Assembly (NCBI GenBank): GCA_002311385.1
Contig: DCAE01000097.1
Location: 6,451-70,450 of the forward strand
DNA length: 64,000 bases
Source of the DNA: Dehalococcoidia bacterium UBA1141
Lineage (GTDB): Bacteria; Chloroflexota; Dehalococcoidia; Lucifugimonadales; UBA3495
Reading direction: 5' to 3'
Below the pieces are notes generated by a model. That model was not told the DNA's origin. It worked only from the letters and a program-made list of their open reading frames with translations, and did not search any database. Both the position numbers and the translations under genes were made by a program. Every line of letters begins with the position of its first letter. Positions within the stretch are counted from its first letter, which is position 1. Below, in pieces: positions 18,205 through 26,501 of the stretch.

Positions 18205-19782
18205 ATGGTAAGACGCAGCAATCGAACCGAGCTAAATCCGGAAGATTTCGTCGACAACAACGAGGACAACGAAGGTCCGGACAAGCTGATGGAGATAATC
18301 CGCGGCGTTAACGATGGCGGAGACGATGAATCATTGGCCGAGTCCAACGGTGTCACCAGACCGTCTACTGACGTAACCGTAGAACAGGCCGAAGACCAAT
18401 GGGACGATACCACTGGGGAAGAAAAGACCACCGAAACACCCGCCGGAGCCACGGAAGATACCGACAACGACGAACCGGATTGGGAACCCGAGACTGAATC
18501 CATGGAAGTGCTCGACGACCCAGTGCGGATGTACCTGCGGGAGATCGGACGAGTTCGGCTGCTCACCTCGATTGACGAGCGGACATTGGCCCGAAAGATT
18601 GAGGGCGGCAAGCACTTGAAAGGTATTCAGAAAGAATTCAGCGACGTGGAGAATCGCCAACCAAAGTCGTGGGAAGTCACCTTGGCGCTGTTCCGGCGGA
18701 TGGTGGGATTTTCACCTTTGGTGGAATCCTTGGGAAAACAACTGGGATTGCCCGGCAGCCTGACTCTGTCCCAAGTAACCGACCACACCAAATTGCGCTC
18801 TGCCATCGACGCGGAGGTTTCCTTGGACCTGCTGGCCGCCGTGGGGGAGACTTTGGATGATGCGCCTGAGAACGTATACAAGCAGGTAATCAACCTGTCC
18901 CTCAGTAGCTGGCTACTTCCGCCCGATGCAATTGATGTGCTGGAGGATTGCACCCTGGATGAACTGGACTCGACCCTGAACCAGGGCCGGTGCGGCGAAG
19001 ACCTACAGCAGTTGGAACCCCTATTCCGGGCCTATTTCCGTCGCATTGACGCTGAAGCCGGACGGGCTCAGGCCCGGCTGACCGAGGCCAACTTGAGATT
19101 GGTAGTCAGCGTAGCCAAGAAGTACATCGGCCGAGGCATGGCCTTGTTGGATATGATTCAAGAAGGAAACATCGGCCTGATTCGCGCCGTGGAAAAATTC
19201 GACTACCGCAAGGGCTATAAGTTCAGCACCTATGCCACTTGGTGGATTCGACAAGCCATCACCAGGGCCATCGCGGATCAAGCTCGCACCATCCGTATTC
19301 CGGTGCACATGGTGGAGACCATCAACAAGCTGATGCGCCAACACCGAAGACTGCTACAGGAGTACGGTCGTGAGCCGACGGCTGAGGAAATCGGCTTGGC
19401 CATGGAGATTGGCCCCGAGAAAGTAGAAGAAATTCTTAAGATTTCCCAAGAGCCCGTATCCTTGGAGACGCCAATCGGCGAGGAAGAGGATTCCCACTTG
19501 GGAGACTTCATCGAAGACCGGAACGCCCAAGCCCCGGCAGACGCAGCCTCGTTCCAGCTTTTGAAGGAACAGGTCGACGAAGTGCTTCACACCCTCACTG
19601 ACCGGGAGGCCAGGGTACTTCAACTCCGCTTTGGCCTAGAAGATGGCCGAAGTCGGACGCTGGAAGAGGTGGGCCGGGAGTTTGGCGTCACCAGAGAGCG
19701 TATTCGGCAGATTGAGGCCAAAGCGCTCCGCAAGTTGCGCCACCCAACACGCTCGCGCAAGCTAAAGGACTTCTTGGATTAA
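18205..19782 (+). CDS. rpoD: Primary RNA polymerase sigma factor (sigma-70)
   Basis: A 525-residue principal sigma factor. An acidic N-terminal tail of about 95 residues precedes region 1.2 (D-P-V-R-M-Y-L-R-E-I-G). Region 2 has A-N-L-R-L-V-V-S-V-A and F-S-T-Y-A-T-W-W-I-R-Q-A (the -10 binding helix). Region 3 has P-V-H-M-V-E-T, and region 4 ends with G-V-T-R-E-R-I-R-Q-I-E-A-K-A-L (the -35 helix). It follows dnaG with a small gap. The intact housekeeping motifs mean promoters of TTGACA/TATAAT type are expected here, which agrees with the boxes seen at 45873-45901. Confidence 0.95.
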   Translation: MVRRSNRTELNPEDFVDNNEDNEGPDKLMEIIRGVNDGGDDESLAESNGVTRPSTDVTVEQAEDQWDDTTGEEKTTETPAGATEDTDNDEPDWEPETESMEVLDDPVRMYLREIGRVRLLTSIDERTLARKIEGGKHLKGIQKEFSDVENRQPKSWEVTLALFRRMVGFSPLVESLGKQLGLPGSLTLSQVTDHTKLRSAIDAEVSLDLLAAVGETLDDAPENVYKQVINLSLSSWLLPPDAIDVLEDCTLDELDSTLNQGRCGEDLQQLEPLFRAYFRRIDAEAGRAQARLTEANLRLVVSVAKKYIGRGMALLDMIQEGNIGLIRAVEKFDYRKGYKFSTYATWWIRQAITRAIADQARTIRIPVHMVETINKLMRQHRRLLQEYGREPTAEEIGLAMEIGPEKVEEILKISQEPVSLETPIGEEEDSHLGDFIEDRNAQAPADAASFQLLKEQVDEVLHTLTDREARVLQLRFGLEDGRSRTLEEVGREFGVTRERIRQIEAKALRKLRHPTRSRKLKDFLD

Positions 19783-19804
19783 AAACTTGGCATAAGAACG
19801 GTGC

Positions 19805-19837
19805 GGTGCTGCCAGCCAAATGATGACGAGCAGCACC
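19805..19837 (+). terminator. Hairpin after rpoD
   Basis: GGTGCTGC and GCAGCACC form an 8-bp stem 22 bp after the rpoD stop. No T-run follows, so it may be an attenuating or mRNA-end structure rather than a strict intrinsic terminator. Confidence 0.3.
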
Positions 19838-19903
19838 TGAAATCTAGCCTGCTTGCCACCGACGCCTGGGGACTAAACTCCTCATTCAGGGCTTCGGAAT
19901 TCA

Positions 19904-19933
19904 TTGTTTCTGGCGAATAGCTGGTGCTAAACT
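19904..19933 (+). promoter_or_regulatory. Promoter candidate for the zinc-ribbon gene
   Basis: TTGTTT (19904-19909) and an extended -10 TGCTAAACT (TAAACT at 19928-19933) are separated by 18 bp, and lie 30 bp before the GTG start at 19964. Confidence 0.4.
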
Positions 19934-19963
19934 AGCCCTGAAACCAAATAGGGAGGGGTATAC

Positions 19964-20176
19964 GTGGGAGAGCAGGCGCATCCTAAATGTTTAAAGTGCG
20001 AGATTGGCCAATTGGTTCCGTTATCCGATTACGGAGGACAAGGCGCAGCTGTCCATTACAAGGCCTGGGTTTGCATTAACCCTGATTGCGGGTTCAACCT
20101 TAAAATCCGAAATGGCGATATCTACTTGAACGAGCCCATAACTCCAGGTGGGATGAACACCCCCAGGGCACGCTAA
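19964..20176 (+). CDS. Small zinc-ribbon-like protein of unknown function
   Basis: A 70-residue protein. GTG at 19964 has GGGAGG 7-9 nt upstream. Two cysteine pairs (C-L-K-C near residue 9 and C-I-N-P-D-C near residue 37) are spaced as in a zinc ribbon. The polypeptide is otherwise hydrophilic, with no membrane segment. Its function is not recognised. It is flanked by rpoD and a sortase gene on the same strand but has its own promoter-like sequence. Confidence 0.7.
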   Translation: MGEQAHPKCLKCEIGQLVPLSDYGGQGAAVHYKAWVCINPDCGFNLKIRNGDIYLNEPITPGGMNTPRAR

Positions 20177-20425
20177 TCCGGTGAGTTGTCCCCGCCGTTG
20201 GCCTCTTGGGATTATTCCTAGATCATAAACCATCCTATTTGTCATCCGGGTTAACGGCCGTCTCGATACCAGCCTCATAATTTATCCTCTTGTCTCCTGA
20301 ATGGTGGGTGGTGAAAGTGGGGTTCGGGATTATTCACAGAAGTCAATTCCCATCAGTTCTCCCTGTTATTTTCTATTCGTTGGGGAGCGCCGGCAATCAG
20401 CCGGTGATTTTGGGAAGGAGGTGAG

Positions 20426-21352
20426 ATGGAAGCTGGATATGATTACCTACTACGTCCCGGTCGACTGCGGCACAGACTGTTTAAATATTTCGGAATTATC
20501 ATATTTGTTTTTGGTGCCATACTGCTGGCCTCCGGTGGAGCTTATTACGGATATGCGGCCAATGCCCGGGCTGACTTGGACAACCTTAACGTCACCCTTC
20601 CCAGCGCCGTAACCGGCGAAAGCAAATCCCAGGCAACCGGGGTTGGTCTGGAAAGTAGCGGTCCTTCGATCGAATTATCTGAAGACTTGGACACGCCCAG
20701 ACTATCTGTGTCGGCCAAGGTGCTGCCCGGGATGTCCATGCTAGCAATCAACACCAACCAGCTGTATCCCGGCGAAGCCTTGAGCGCTGGGTCTTGGAGC
20801 AACCCATGGTCTTATGAGCCCTTGGCCTACCAGACCCGGTTGTTGCTTGAAGGCTTTACACCCATAGAACCCGGCTCCGTGGCTCCCGCTGGAGCCCTTG
20901 ATGCCGCCACCCGGCTTATCATGCCCTCTATCGGCATTGACTCCAACATCACCGAGCTGCAGATACTGAATCTGGGGGAAAGCCGAGCCTATGAAACACC
21001 TGACAGTGTTGTTGGGCACATACCGGAAACCGCAAACGCAGGTGAAGCCGGGAGTTCTTGGTTCTTCGGGCATACGGAGAGCTTAACAATGGGGGAAGGC
21101 TCCGTCTTCTTCAATCTGCGTCTGGTGCCAACTAAACTGCGTAATGACGAAGACGTATACATCATCACGGAGACTGGAGAGACCCGGTATCTGTACTTGG
21201 TCACATCATCCCAAGTGGTGCATCAAGACGACATGGCTCTCTACGAAACCGGCCAGTCAACCATCCACTTGGTATCGTGTGTCCCGCGCTTGGTATACGA
21301 CCACCGTTTGATAGTAACAGGCGAGTTGGTAGCCCAGAAAACCGAGTCCTGA
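20426..21352 (+). CDS. Sortase (cysteine transpeptidase)
   Basis: A 308-residue sortase. One N-terminal membrane segment (about residues 22-48) is followed by a linker of about 110 residues and a C-terminal sortase barrel. The catalytic His lies in F-F-G-H-T-E-S, the catalytic Cys in H-L-V-S-C-V-P and the Arg in Y-D-H-R-L-I-V. The domain layout matches class D or E enzymes. Sortases attach secreted proteins with a C-terminal sorting signal to the cell wall, or assemble pili, which is usual for single-membrane bacteria. GGAAGGAGG lies upstream of ATG 20426. A strong terminator follows, so it is probably the last gene of its transcript. No sorting-signal substrate is seen in the window. Confidence 0.85.
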   Translation: MEAGYDYLLRPGRLRHRLFKYFGIIIFVFGAILLASGGAYYGYAANARADLDNLNVTLPSAVTGESKSQATGVGLESSGPSIELSEDLDTPRLSVSAKVLPGMSMLAINTNQLYPGEALSAGSWSNPWSYEPLAYQTRLLLEGFTPIEPGSVAPAGALDAATRLIMPSIGIDSNITELQILNLGESRAYETPDSVVGHIPETANAGEAGSSWFFGHTESLTMGEGSVFFNLRLVPTKLRNDEDVYIITETGETRYLYLVTSSQVVHQDDMALYETGQSTIHLVSCVPRLVYDHRLIVTGELVAQKTES

Positions 21353-21376
21353 GTATCGCTCAACTGTGAAGACGAA

Positions 21377-21407
21377 GAGGCGGGTTCAAGTACCCGCCTC
21401 TTTTTTT
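21377..21407 (+). terminator. Rho-independent terminator after sortase gene
   Basis: GAGGCGGGT ... ACCCGCCTC (21377-21400) with a 6-nt loop is followed by seven T. It is a textbook terminator 24 bp after the stop codon. Confidence 0.92.
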
Positions 21408-21426
21408 GTCGTTCTTACCGGCCGTG

Positions 21427-22239
21427 CTAGGAAACCTTAAGCTGACTGGCCACGTCTCTTTTTTGCTGCACTGTTTCCGCCAACCGGTCGGTTACCACGC
21501 CATCCAGCCGAGCATCGGCCATAGCCGCCATGTCGCAGTTAAAATCCGTGTCCCAGGCCAGTACCCGTTGTCCGCGGCTGCGAAACTTGCGGTGCAGTTC
21601 GGGACTGCAAGTGTCGTTGGCCGGGTCATACCATTGGGCCTGCGCCAATGGACTCAACCACCTGGACCTAATAGGATACGGGTGCCTCTTGGACCAAATA
21701 TATCCCCTGGAAATGCGGGGCTCCTTTTTTCTCAGCTGATAAAGGGCCACAGGGTTGAAGCTGGCAACCAGCGTGCTATCCCAACGCTGATGGCGGCTGA
21801 TGGTTTCGGCAACCAGATGGGCAATCAGCTTCATGCCGCTTATGATTACTTTCATTTCCACGTTGATTAAGAAACCATTGGGCAGCGACTCGAACACCTC
21901 GTCCAATGTGGGCGCCACCTGACCTTTGAACGCCGGGTCGAACCAGGAACCGACGTCCAGAGACCGTACGTGGGCAAAAGTTGCTGCATTCACTCGACCG
22001 GCGCCGTTGCTGGTGCGGTCCAAACGGTGATCGTGGAACACCACCAGTTGGCGGTCCGAAGTCAATCTAACGTCCAGTTCCAGGCCATCGGCCCCGGCGG
22101 ACAAAGCGTTGGTAAAGGCTGGCAGAGTGTTTTCCGGTGCCGTGGCTACATCGCCGCGATGAGCAATCACCAAAGGCAAGAGTAAGGAACCGGCTTCTAT
22201 GTCCCAAGATTGGGGAGTGTCTATCGGGGTTGAACTCAC
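21427..22239 (-). CDS. Glycerophosphodiester phosphodiesterase
   Basis: A 270-residue GDPD-family enzyme that cleaves glycerophosphodiesters to glycerol-3-phosphate and an alcohol. The signature A-H-R-G-D (His/Arg), P-E-N-T-L, E-L-D-V-R (metal ligands Glu and Asp) and H-D-H-R-L-D are all present. There is no signal peptide, so it acts in the cytosol. GTG at 22239 is the start; only a weak ribosome-binding site is visible. It is convergent with the sortase gene and divergent from the MFS gene at 22493. Confidence 0.88.
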   Translation of the reverse strand: MSSTPIDTPQSWDIEAGSLLLPLVIAHRGDVATAPENTLPAFTNALSAGADGLELDVRLTSDRQLVVFHDHRLDRTSNGAGRVNAATFAHVRSLDVGSWFDPAFKGQVAPTLDEVFESLPNGFLINVEMKVIISGMKLIAHLVAETISRHQRWDSTLVASFNPVALYQLRKKEPRISRGYIWSKRHPYPIRSRWLSPLAQAQWYDPANDTCSPELHRKFRSRGQRVLAWDTDFNCDMAAMADARLDGVVTDRLAETVQQKRDVASQLKVS

Positions 22240-22492
22240 AATCTAATCCGTAAATATAGTAAATGTGCTTTTTTACAGATTCCTGAGCTTAAAGACTGAG
22301 CATGGAAGTGTGAACCGCCAGGCACAACTCAGTTAACTACCGAGTTAGACAAGTGTCAACACGACGCCCTGGAACACCCTTCACCAGCGGTATACGAGTA
22401 GAATAGAGCGGTTCTGCCGGATACACGCATCCGCGCCCCTTAGATTTTCTCCACCTGCCCTCGGCAATGATTGCCCCCGGAGGCGACACCAT

Positions 22493-23773
22493 TTGAACCC
22501 CAGGCCCACCAACCGCGGCCCGATTCTCTCCATTCTGCAAATCAGGCAGTTCAGGATGCTTTGGTATGTGGGGAGCTTGTCCGAGATGGCTCGTTGGATG
22601 GAGTTGCTGGTCCTCAGTTGGCTGGTGCTCCAAACCACCGACTCTGCTTTTCAGTTAGGACTGGTTCTGGTATTCAACAACGTGCCGAGGCCATTATTTT
22701 CCCTTTTCACCGGTTGGATAGCCGACCGTTTCAGCCGCCACCTAATGCTTATCGTTGCTCAGAGCACAAACGTGCTCACGGCTGGCGGATTAACGGCGCT
22801 GCTTTTTCTGGATGTGATTCTGCCTTGGCATGTTTTCCTCGCCGCATTCATCTTAGGGGTTAGCCGGTCGCTGGAGGATCCGGCCAGGCGCACCGCTCTA
22901 TTGGACGCCGTTGGTGAGGGGCGTTTGGTAAATGCCATGTCCTTGGAGGTAATCAGTAGCACCGCTGGGAAGGTTGTTGGGCCTTTGATTGGTGGAATAA
23001 TAATCGATACCCTCGGATTCTCCGGCTCTTACTCGATTTTGCTGAGCATACACGCAGTCAATCTGGTGTTGTTGGCAACCCAGGTAAGAATCCCCAACGT
23101 GGTACCGAGTTCCGCGGCCGAGCCAATCTGGAAGGGCTTGGGTAGCACAGTAAGATACGCTCTTCATAGCCCGGTTTTATTGGGGCTTTTCTACGTTACC
23201 GTAATCATGAATGCCACAGCTTTCCCGGTACGGCAATTTATTCCGGTGATAGGCCGGGACGAATTGCACGTTGGCGCAACAATGGTAGGAATCCTGTTGG
23301 CCTCAGAAGGCATAGGTCAATTGGCTGGCGCAGGAATGATGGCCGCCACCCGGGACCTTCGCTACTTGGGCAGGGTTTTTGTTCTTGGTTCTATAAGTGT
23401 CCTCATCATGGCGCTACTGTTCTCTTGGTCTCCTTGGTACGCAATGGCCCTCATTGTCCTCGCCATTGGAGGCGTGGGCCAAGCGGGGTTCAGTACCATG
23501 CAAAGCACCATCACCATGCTGGCTGCGCCTCCGGAGATGCGGGGAAGGATGATGGGATTGCTCAGCGTTTGCATCGGGGCCGGAACGCCCCTGGGCACCC
23601 TGGAAATGGGCGCCATAGCCACAATAAGCGCCCAGTGGGCGATTTCCGGTAACGTGCTGGCAGGCCTGGCTCTGGTTCTACCTATCATGCTCTTATCGCC
23701 ACTGGCAACCAGACCCGTGATAGCGGCGTCCAAGATTTCTATCCCAGAACCCGGACCCATTAGCACAGGTTGA
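22493..23773 (+). CDS. MFS transporter (probable exporter)
   Basis: A 426-residue membrane protein with about 12 hydrophobic segments. The loop motif G-W-I-A-D-R-F-S-R-H (D-R-x-x-R) between helices 2 and 3 marks the major facilitator superfamily. It resembles the enterobactin-exporter-like (EntS/MFS_3) group. TTG at 22493 has GGAGG 9 nt upstream. The MFS gene at 47.3-48.6 kb is a clear paralogue, with the same order of conserved blocks (for example M-Q-S-T-I near the middle of the second half). The substrate is unknown. Confidence 0.85.
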   Translation: MNPRPTNRGPILSILQIRQFRMLWYVGSLSEMARWMELLVLSWLVLQTTDSAFQLGLVLVFNNVPRPLFSLFTGWIADRFSRHLMLIVAQSTNVLTAGGLTALLFLDVILPWHVFLAAFILGVSRSLEDPARRTALLDAVGEGRLVNAMSLEVISSTAGKVVGPLIGGIIIDTLGFSGSYSILLSIHAVNLVLLATQVRIPNVVPSSAAEPIWKGLGSTVRYALHSPVLLGLFYVTVIMNATAFPVRQFIPVIGRDELHVGATMVGILLASEGIGQLAGAGMMAATRDLRYLGRVFVLGSISVLIMALLFSWSPWYAMALIVLAIGGVGQAGFSTMQSTITMLAAPPEMRGRMMGLLSVCIGAGTPLGTLEMGAIATISAQWAISGNVLAGLALVLPIMLLSPLATRPVIAASKISIPEPGPISTG

Positions 23774-23868
23774 TTGGGAGATATCTTGTGCCTGGCAACC
23801 AGAAGCGTTATATTCTGCATGCGTGCCAACTTGCCGGACGCAGGCGTTGGGACAAAGCAGGAGGACAC

Positions 23869-24438
23869 ATGCCTCGAATTGTCGACTGGCCAGCTCGGAT
23901 GCGGGAAGTGGCAGAGTTTGTCGGTCTCGGTGAAGCAGAGTTGGCTGTGATTCAATCAACCTCGCCGGTGATTTTGGAACACGGCGAGAACTTGACCGCC
24001 GCTGTTTACGACCACTTTTTGAAGTTTGACGATTCACGAAGGTTTTTCCTGGGGGAAGACGGCGACGTTGACGAGCCCAAATTAGAGCGGCGTAAACATA
24101 GTCTGCTGCGCTGGCTGAGGGGCTCACTGGACTTCAAGTTGGACATGGATTACCCGATCCGAGTGCTGGCTACGGGAATCGTCCACAGCCACCCTCCTTC
24201 CCATAGAGCCCATCTGGGTTCTATCCCCAGCCGCTACATGATTGCCACGATTTCCTTCATGCAGACGGCCCTCAGTGATATTTTCCACCAGGAAATCGAA
24301 GACCCGGCGGAAGCCAATCAAGCCTCGGTAGCTTGGAGCAAGCTGCTTATGGTCCAACTTGACATCTTGCTGGCGGGATACATGAACGATACGCCAACAG
24401 AAGCCGAGAACCTGGCCGGTCAAGAAGCGGCTTCATAA
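23869..24438 (+). CDS. Protoglobin-like heme-binding protein
   Basis: A 189-residue single-domain protein. The region H-S-H-P-P-S-H-R-A-H-L-G-S-I-P-S-R-Y with downstream aromatic and Met-rich helices is typical of the protoglobin/globin-coupled sensor heme pocket. No sensor output domain is attached. ATG at 23869 has GCAGGAGG 5-6 nt upstream and is preferred over an upstream ATG at 23770. Protoglobins bind O2, CO or NO. The family assignment is from pattern only, and the proximal His is not certain among several nearby. Confidence 0.6.
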   Translation: MPRIVDWPARMREVAEFVGLGEAELAVIQSTSPVILEHGENLTAAVYDHFLKFDDSRRFFLGEDGDVDEPKLERRKHSLLRWLRGSLDFKLDMDYPIRVLATGIVHSHPPSHRAHLGSIPSRYMIATISFMQTALSDIFHQEIEDPAEANQASVAWSKLLMVQLDILLAGYMNDTPTEAENLAGQEAAS

Positions 24439-24496
24439 CCTTCTTACGAGTTAAACCAGCATCAGATATTCGGTAAATATAATCCGGGAGTAGAAA

Positions 24497-24925
24497 ATGG
24501 CCAAAGTATTGGTTATTCAAGGCGCAGGGATGAACATGAGGGGCAAATCCCAGGTGGAGATATTTGGGACAGCAACCCTCGACGAAATGAACGAGCAGAT
24601 TCTGGCTTACGCCGAAGGGTTGGGGATTGAAGTGGAGTTGTTCCACTCGAACATCGAAGGGGAAGTGGTTAACGCAATTTACGACGCCCATGAACGGGGA
24701 TTCGACGCTGCTTTAATAAATCCCGCAGGATATACCACTGGGACCGGGCCGTTGCGCGGCGCGATATCCCAGGTGGGCTACCCGGTAATAGAGGTCCACG
24801 CATCCAACCCGACCGCCAGGGGAACCGTATCCAACGTGCTACCCGTCTGCAAGGGTTCGGTTTACGGATTTGGGGTCTACGGCTACAAGCTGGCCTTGGA
24901 GGCAGTGCAACACATCAGCAGCTAA
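24497..24925 (+). CDS. AroQ-like (type II dehydroquinase fold) protein, catalytic residues changed
   Basis: A 142-residue protein matching type II 3-dehydroquinate dehydratase along its length: V-L-V-I-Q-G-A-G-M-N-M at the N-terminus, S-N-I-E-G-E, N-P-A-G-Y-T, E-V-H-A-S-N and G-V-Y-G-Y-K-L-A-L-E. The shikimate enzyme requires a Tyr in the lid loop, a His in Y-T-H and an Arg in H-A-R-E. Here these are Phe (E-I-F-G), Thr (Y-T-T) and R-G with the preceding His changed. It is therefore probably not a dehydroquinase. The start ATG has GGGAG upstream. It lies 58 bp after the protoglobin-like gene on the same strand. Confidence 0.75.
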   Translation: MAKVLVIQGAGMNMRGKSQVEIFGTATLDEMNEQILAYAEGLGIEVELFHSNIEGEVVNAIYDAHERGFDAALINPAGYTTGTGPLRGAISQVGYPVIEVHASNPTARGTVSNVLPVCKGSVYGFGVYGYKLALEAVQHISS

Positions 24926-24945
24926 GGGCTTAGATTTAGGGCGTG

Positions 24946-25137
24946 CTACTCACACCGCAAGCAACGCCTTTTACCGAACACATCGTCGTGTACATCGGGG
25001 TTGCTAATAAGATAGTCCACGACGGCACGGAAGGTCTTACTTTCGTCGACTATATTGTATTTTTCCTTTGCGCTGCGAATGAAAGCCATCTGGTCTGGTT
25101 GCAAGCCAATCTCGTATACCTCTTTTTCTCCCGCCAT
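24946..25137 (-). CDS. Small protein of unknown function
   Basis: A 63-residue protein. ATG at 25137 has TAGGAG 8 nt upstream. The sequence is charged and predicted mostly helical, and ends with C-L-R-C-E. The pattern Q-P-D-Q-M-A-F-I-R-S-A ... F-R-A-V-V-D-Y-L-I-S resembles short ribbon-helix-helix-type antitoxin or regulator proteins, but no toxin partner is adjacent. It is convergent with the AroQ-like gene. No function is claimed. Confidence 0.55.
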   Translation of the reverse strand: MAGEKEVYEIGLQPDQMAFIRSAKEKYNIVDESKTFRAVVDYLISNPDVHDDVFGKRRCLRCE

Positions 25138-25234
25138 GTTTAACTCCTATAAATTTCACCGACCGGTCGCCCGGCCGGAAGCATTTTACGCATTCCATCA
25201 TCTGGAAACTTGATCTGGTCACCAGCCCAAAGCC

Positions 25235-26335
25235 CTAGAGACAGGCTTCTCGTACCGCCTGGGAGATTGCCGACAACCTGGGCGTGTTTGAGTGCTCGGC
25301 TCTGAACCCATTGGTGATGTATCCAACCGCCAGTCCCAAGTCTGGGTCGGCCCATCCCACCGAAGTCCCAGCGCCAGCATGACCGAAGGTGCGATCCGTG
25401 ATGCTTTCGGGTGCTCCCATCCGTTCATCCGCCAGGGAAAGCCCCAAAGAGCGGCGAACTGGCCGTTCCAAGGTGTGGTCCATACCTTCCACCTGAAGCT
25501 TGGTCACTTCTGCGACGGTGTCTTCGCTGAGGACTCTAGCCCCGTCCAAGTAACCGCCCCCAATCATCATTGCGTAGAATCGGGCAAGGTCCCGAGCTGT
25601 GGCTATGCCGCCACCGGCTGGTTGAACCGCCAAGTGCACTTCGGGCTTGTTGTAGGTGGTCACCATGGTCATGCGGTCGCAATCTTCCATGGCATGTTCT
25701 TTGGACACCCGGCTCTCCAGTTCCGCAGGTAGACCAACATAGGTGTCGTTCATGCCCAGTGGCCCGGTAATCTCTTCTTGAAAGAATTGCCGGAAGGGTC
25801 TGCCGTCGATGCGCTGAACCAACTCGGCGATTACCCACCCAAAATTGCGCGGATGGTAAGCAATAAGTTTTCCGGGCTCGAAGATGGGTCTGACCTTCTC
25901 TAAGGTGCTGATAACGTAGTCCCAATCATGCCACTTGTCCCAGGTCAACTCGCTGGGAGTGTCGGGAAAGCCGCCTTGGTGGGTCAGGATGTGGCGTATG
26001 GTAATTTGCTCTTTTCCGTTTTGAGCGAATTCGGGCCAGTGGCCTGAAACCAAATCGTCCCAGCCCAGCGTGCCACGCTCCCACAAGATGTATAGACAGG
26101 CGGCGGCCAAGGGTTTGGTCGAAGAATAAAGGACGAACATGGTGTCTGATTCCACTGGTTTCGCCGCTTGTTGGTCAGCTAAACCACCGTGTAAATCCAG
26201 TACCTGTTGGCCGTGGCGGTAGACCGCAAGGGCAGCCCCTGGATGGATCCCGGTTTCTATTTGATTATGAAACAGCGCCTCGACCTGCTGGAGCGCCTTC
26301 GGGTCCATCTGTACCGTGTTTGCTGCCACCACCAT
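25235..26335 (-). CDS. Serine hydrolase, class C beta-lactamase / esterase fold
   Basis: A 366-residue protein of the beta-lactamase class C family (PF00144), which includes esterases, peptidases and transpeptidases as well as lactamases. The S-x-x-K motif is S-S-T-K (Ser71, Lys74). A tyrosine in Y-H-P-R-N-F-G-W is at the Y-x-N position. H-A-G-A-G near the C-terminus replaces K-T-G. There is no signal peptide, which argues for an intracellular esterase rather than resistance. ATG at 26335 has AGGAG 7 nt upstream. Confidence 0.82.
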   Translation of the reverse strand: MVVAANTVQMDPKALQQVEALFHNQIETGIHPGAALAVYRHGQQVLDLHGGLADQQAAKPVESDTMFVLYSSTKPLAAACLYILWERGTLGWDDLVSGHWPEFAQNGKEQITIRHILTHQGGFPDTPSELTWDKWHDWDYVISTLEKVRPIFEPGKLIAYHPRNFGWVIAELVQRIDGRPFRQFFQEEITGPLGMNDTYVGLPAELESRVSKEHAMEDCDRMTMVTTYNKPEVHLAVQPAGGGIATARDLARFYAMMIGGGYLDGARVLSEDTVAEVTKLQVEGMDHTLERPVRRSLGLSLADERMGAPESITDRTFGHAGAGTSVGWADPDLGLAVGYITNGFRAEHSNTPRLSAISQAVREACL

Positions 26336-26501
26336 AAATTATCTCCTATTTCGTATCGTTGTCGACGGATTTGGGCCTGACCGGCCAACGGCCTATTTTT
26401 AAACTTAGTCAATGGATTTCCAGGTATTCTCGTGCCCGAGCGATGGTTATGTAAAGTATGTTAACCGACCGATATCGGCCAGTATTCTATTCTATTCAGT
26501 C

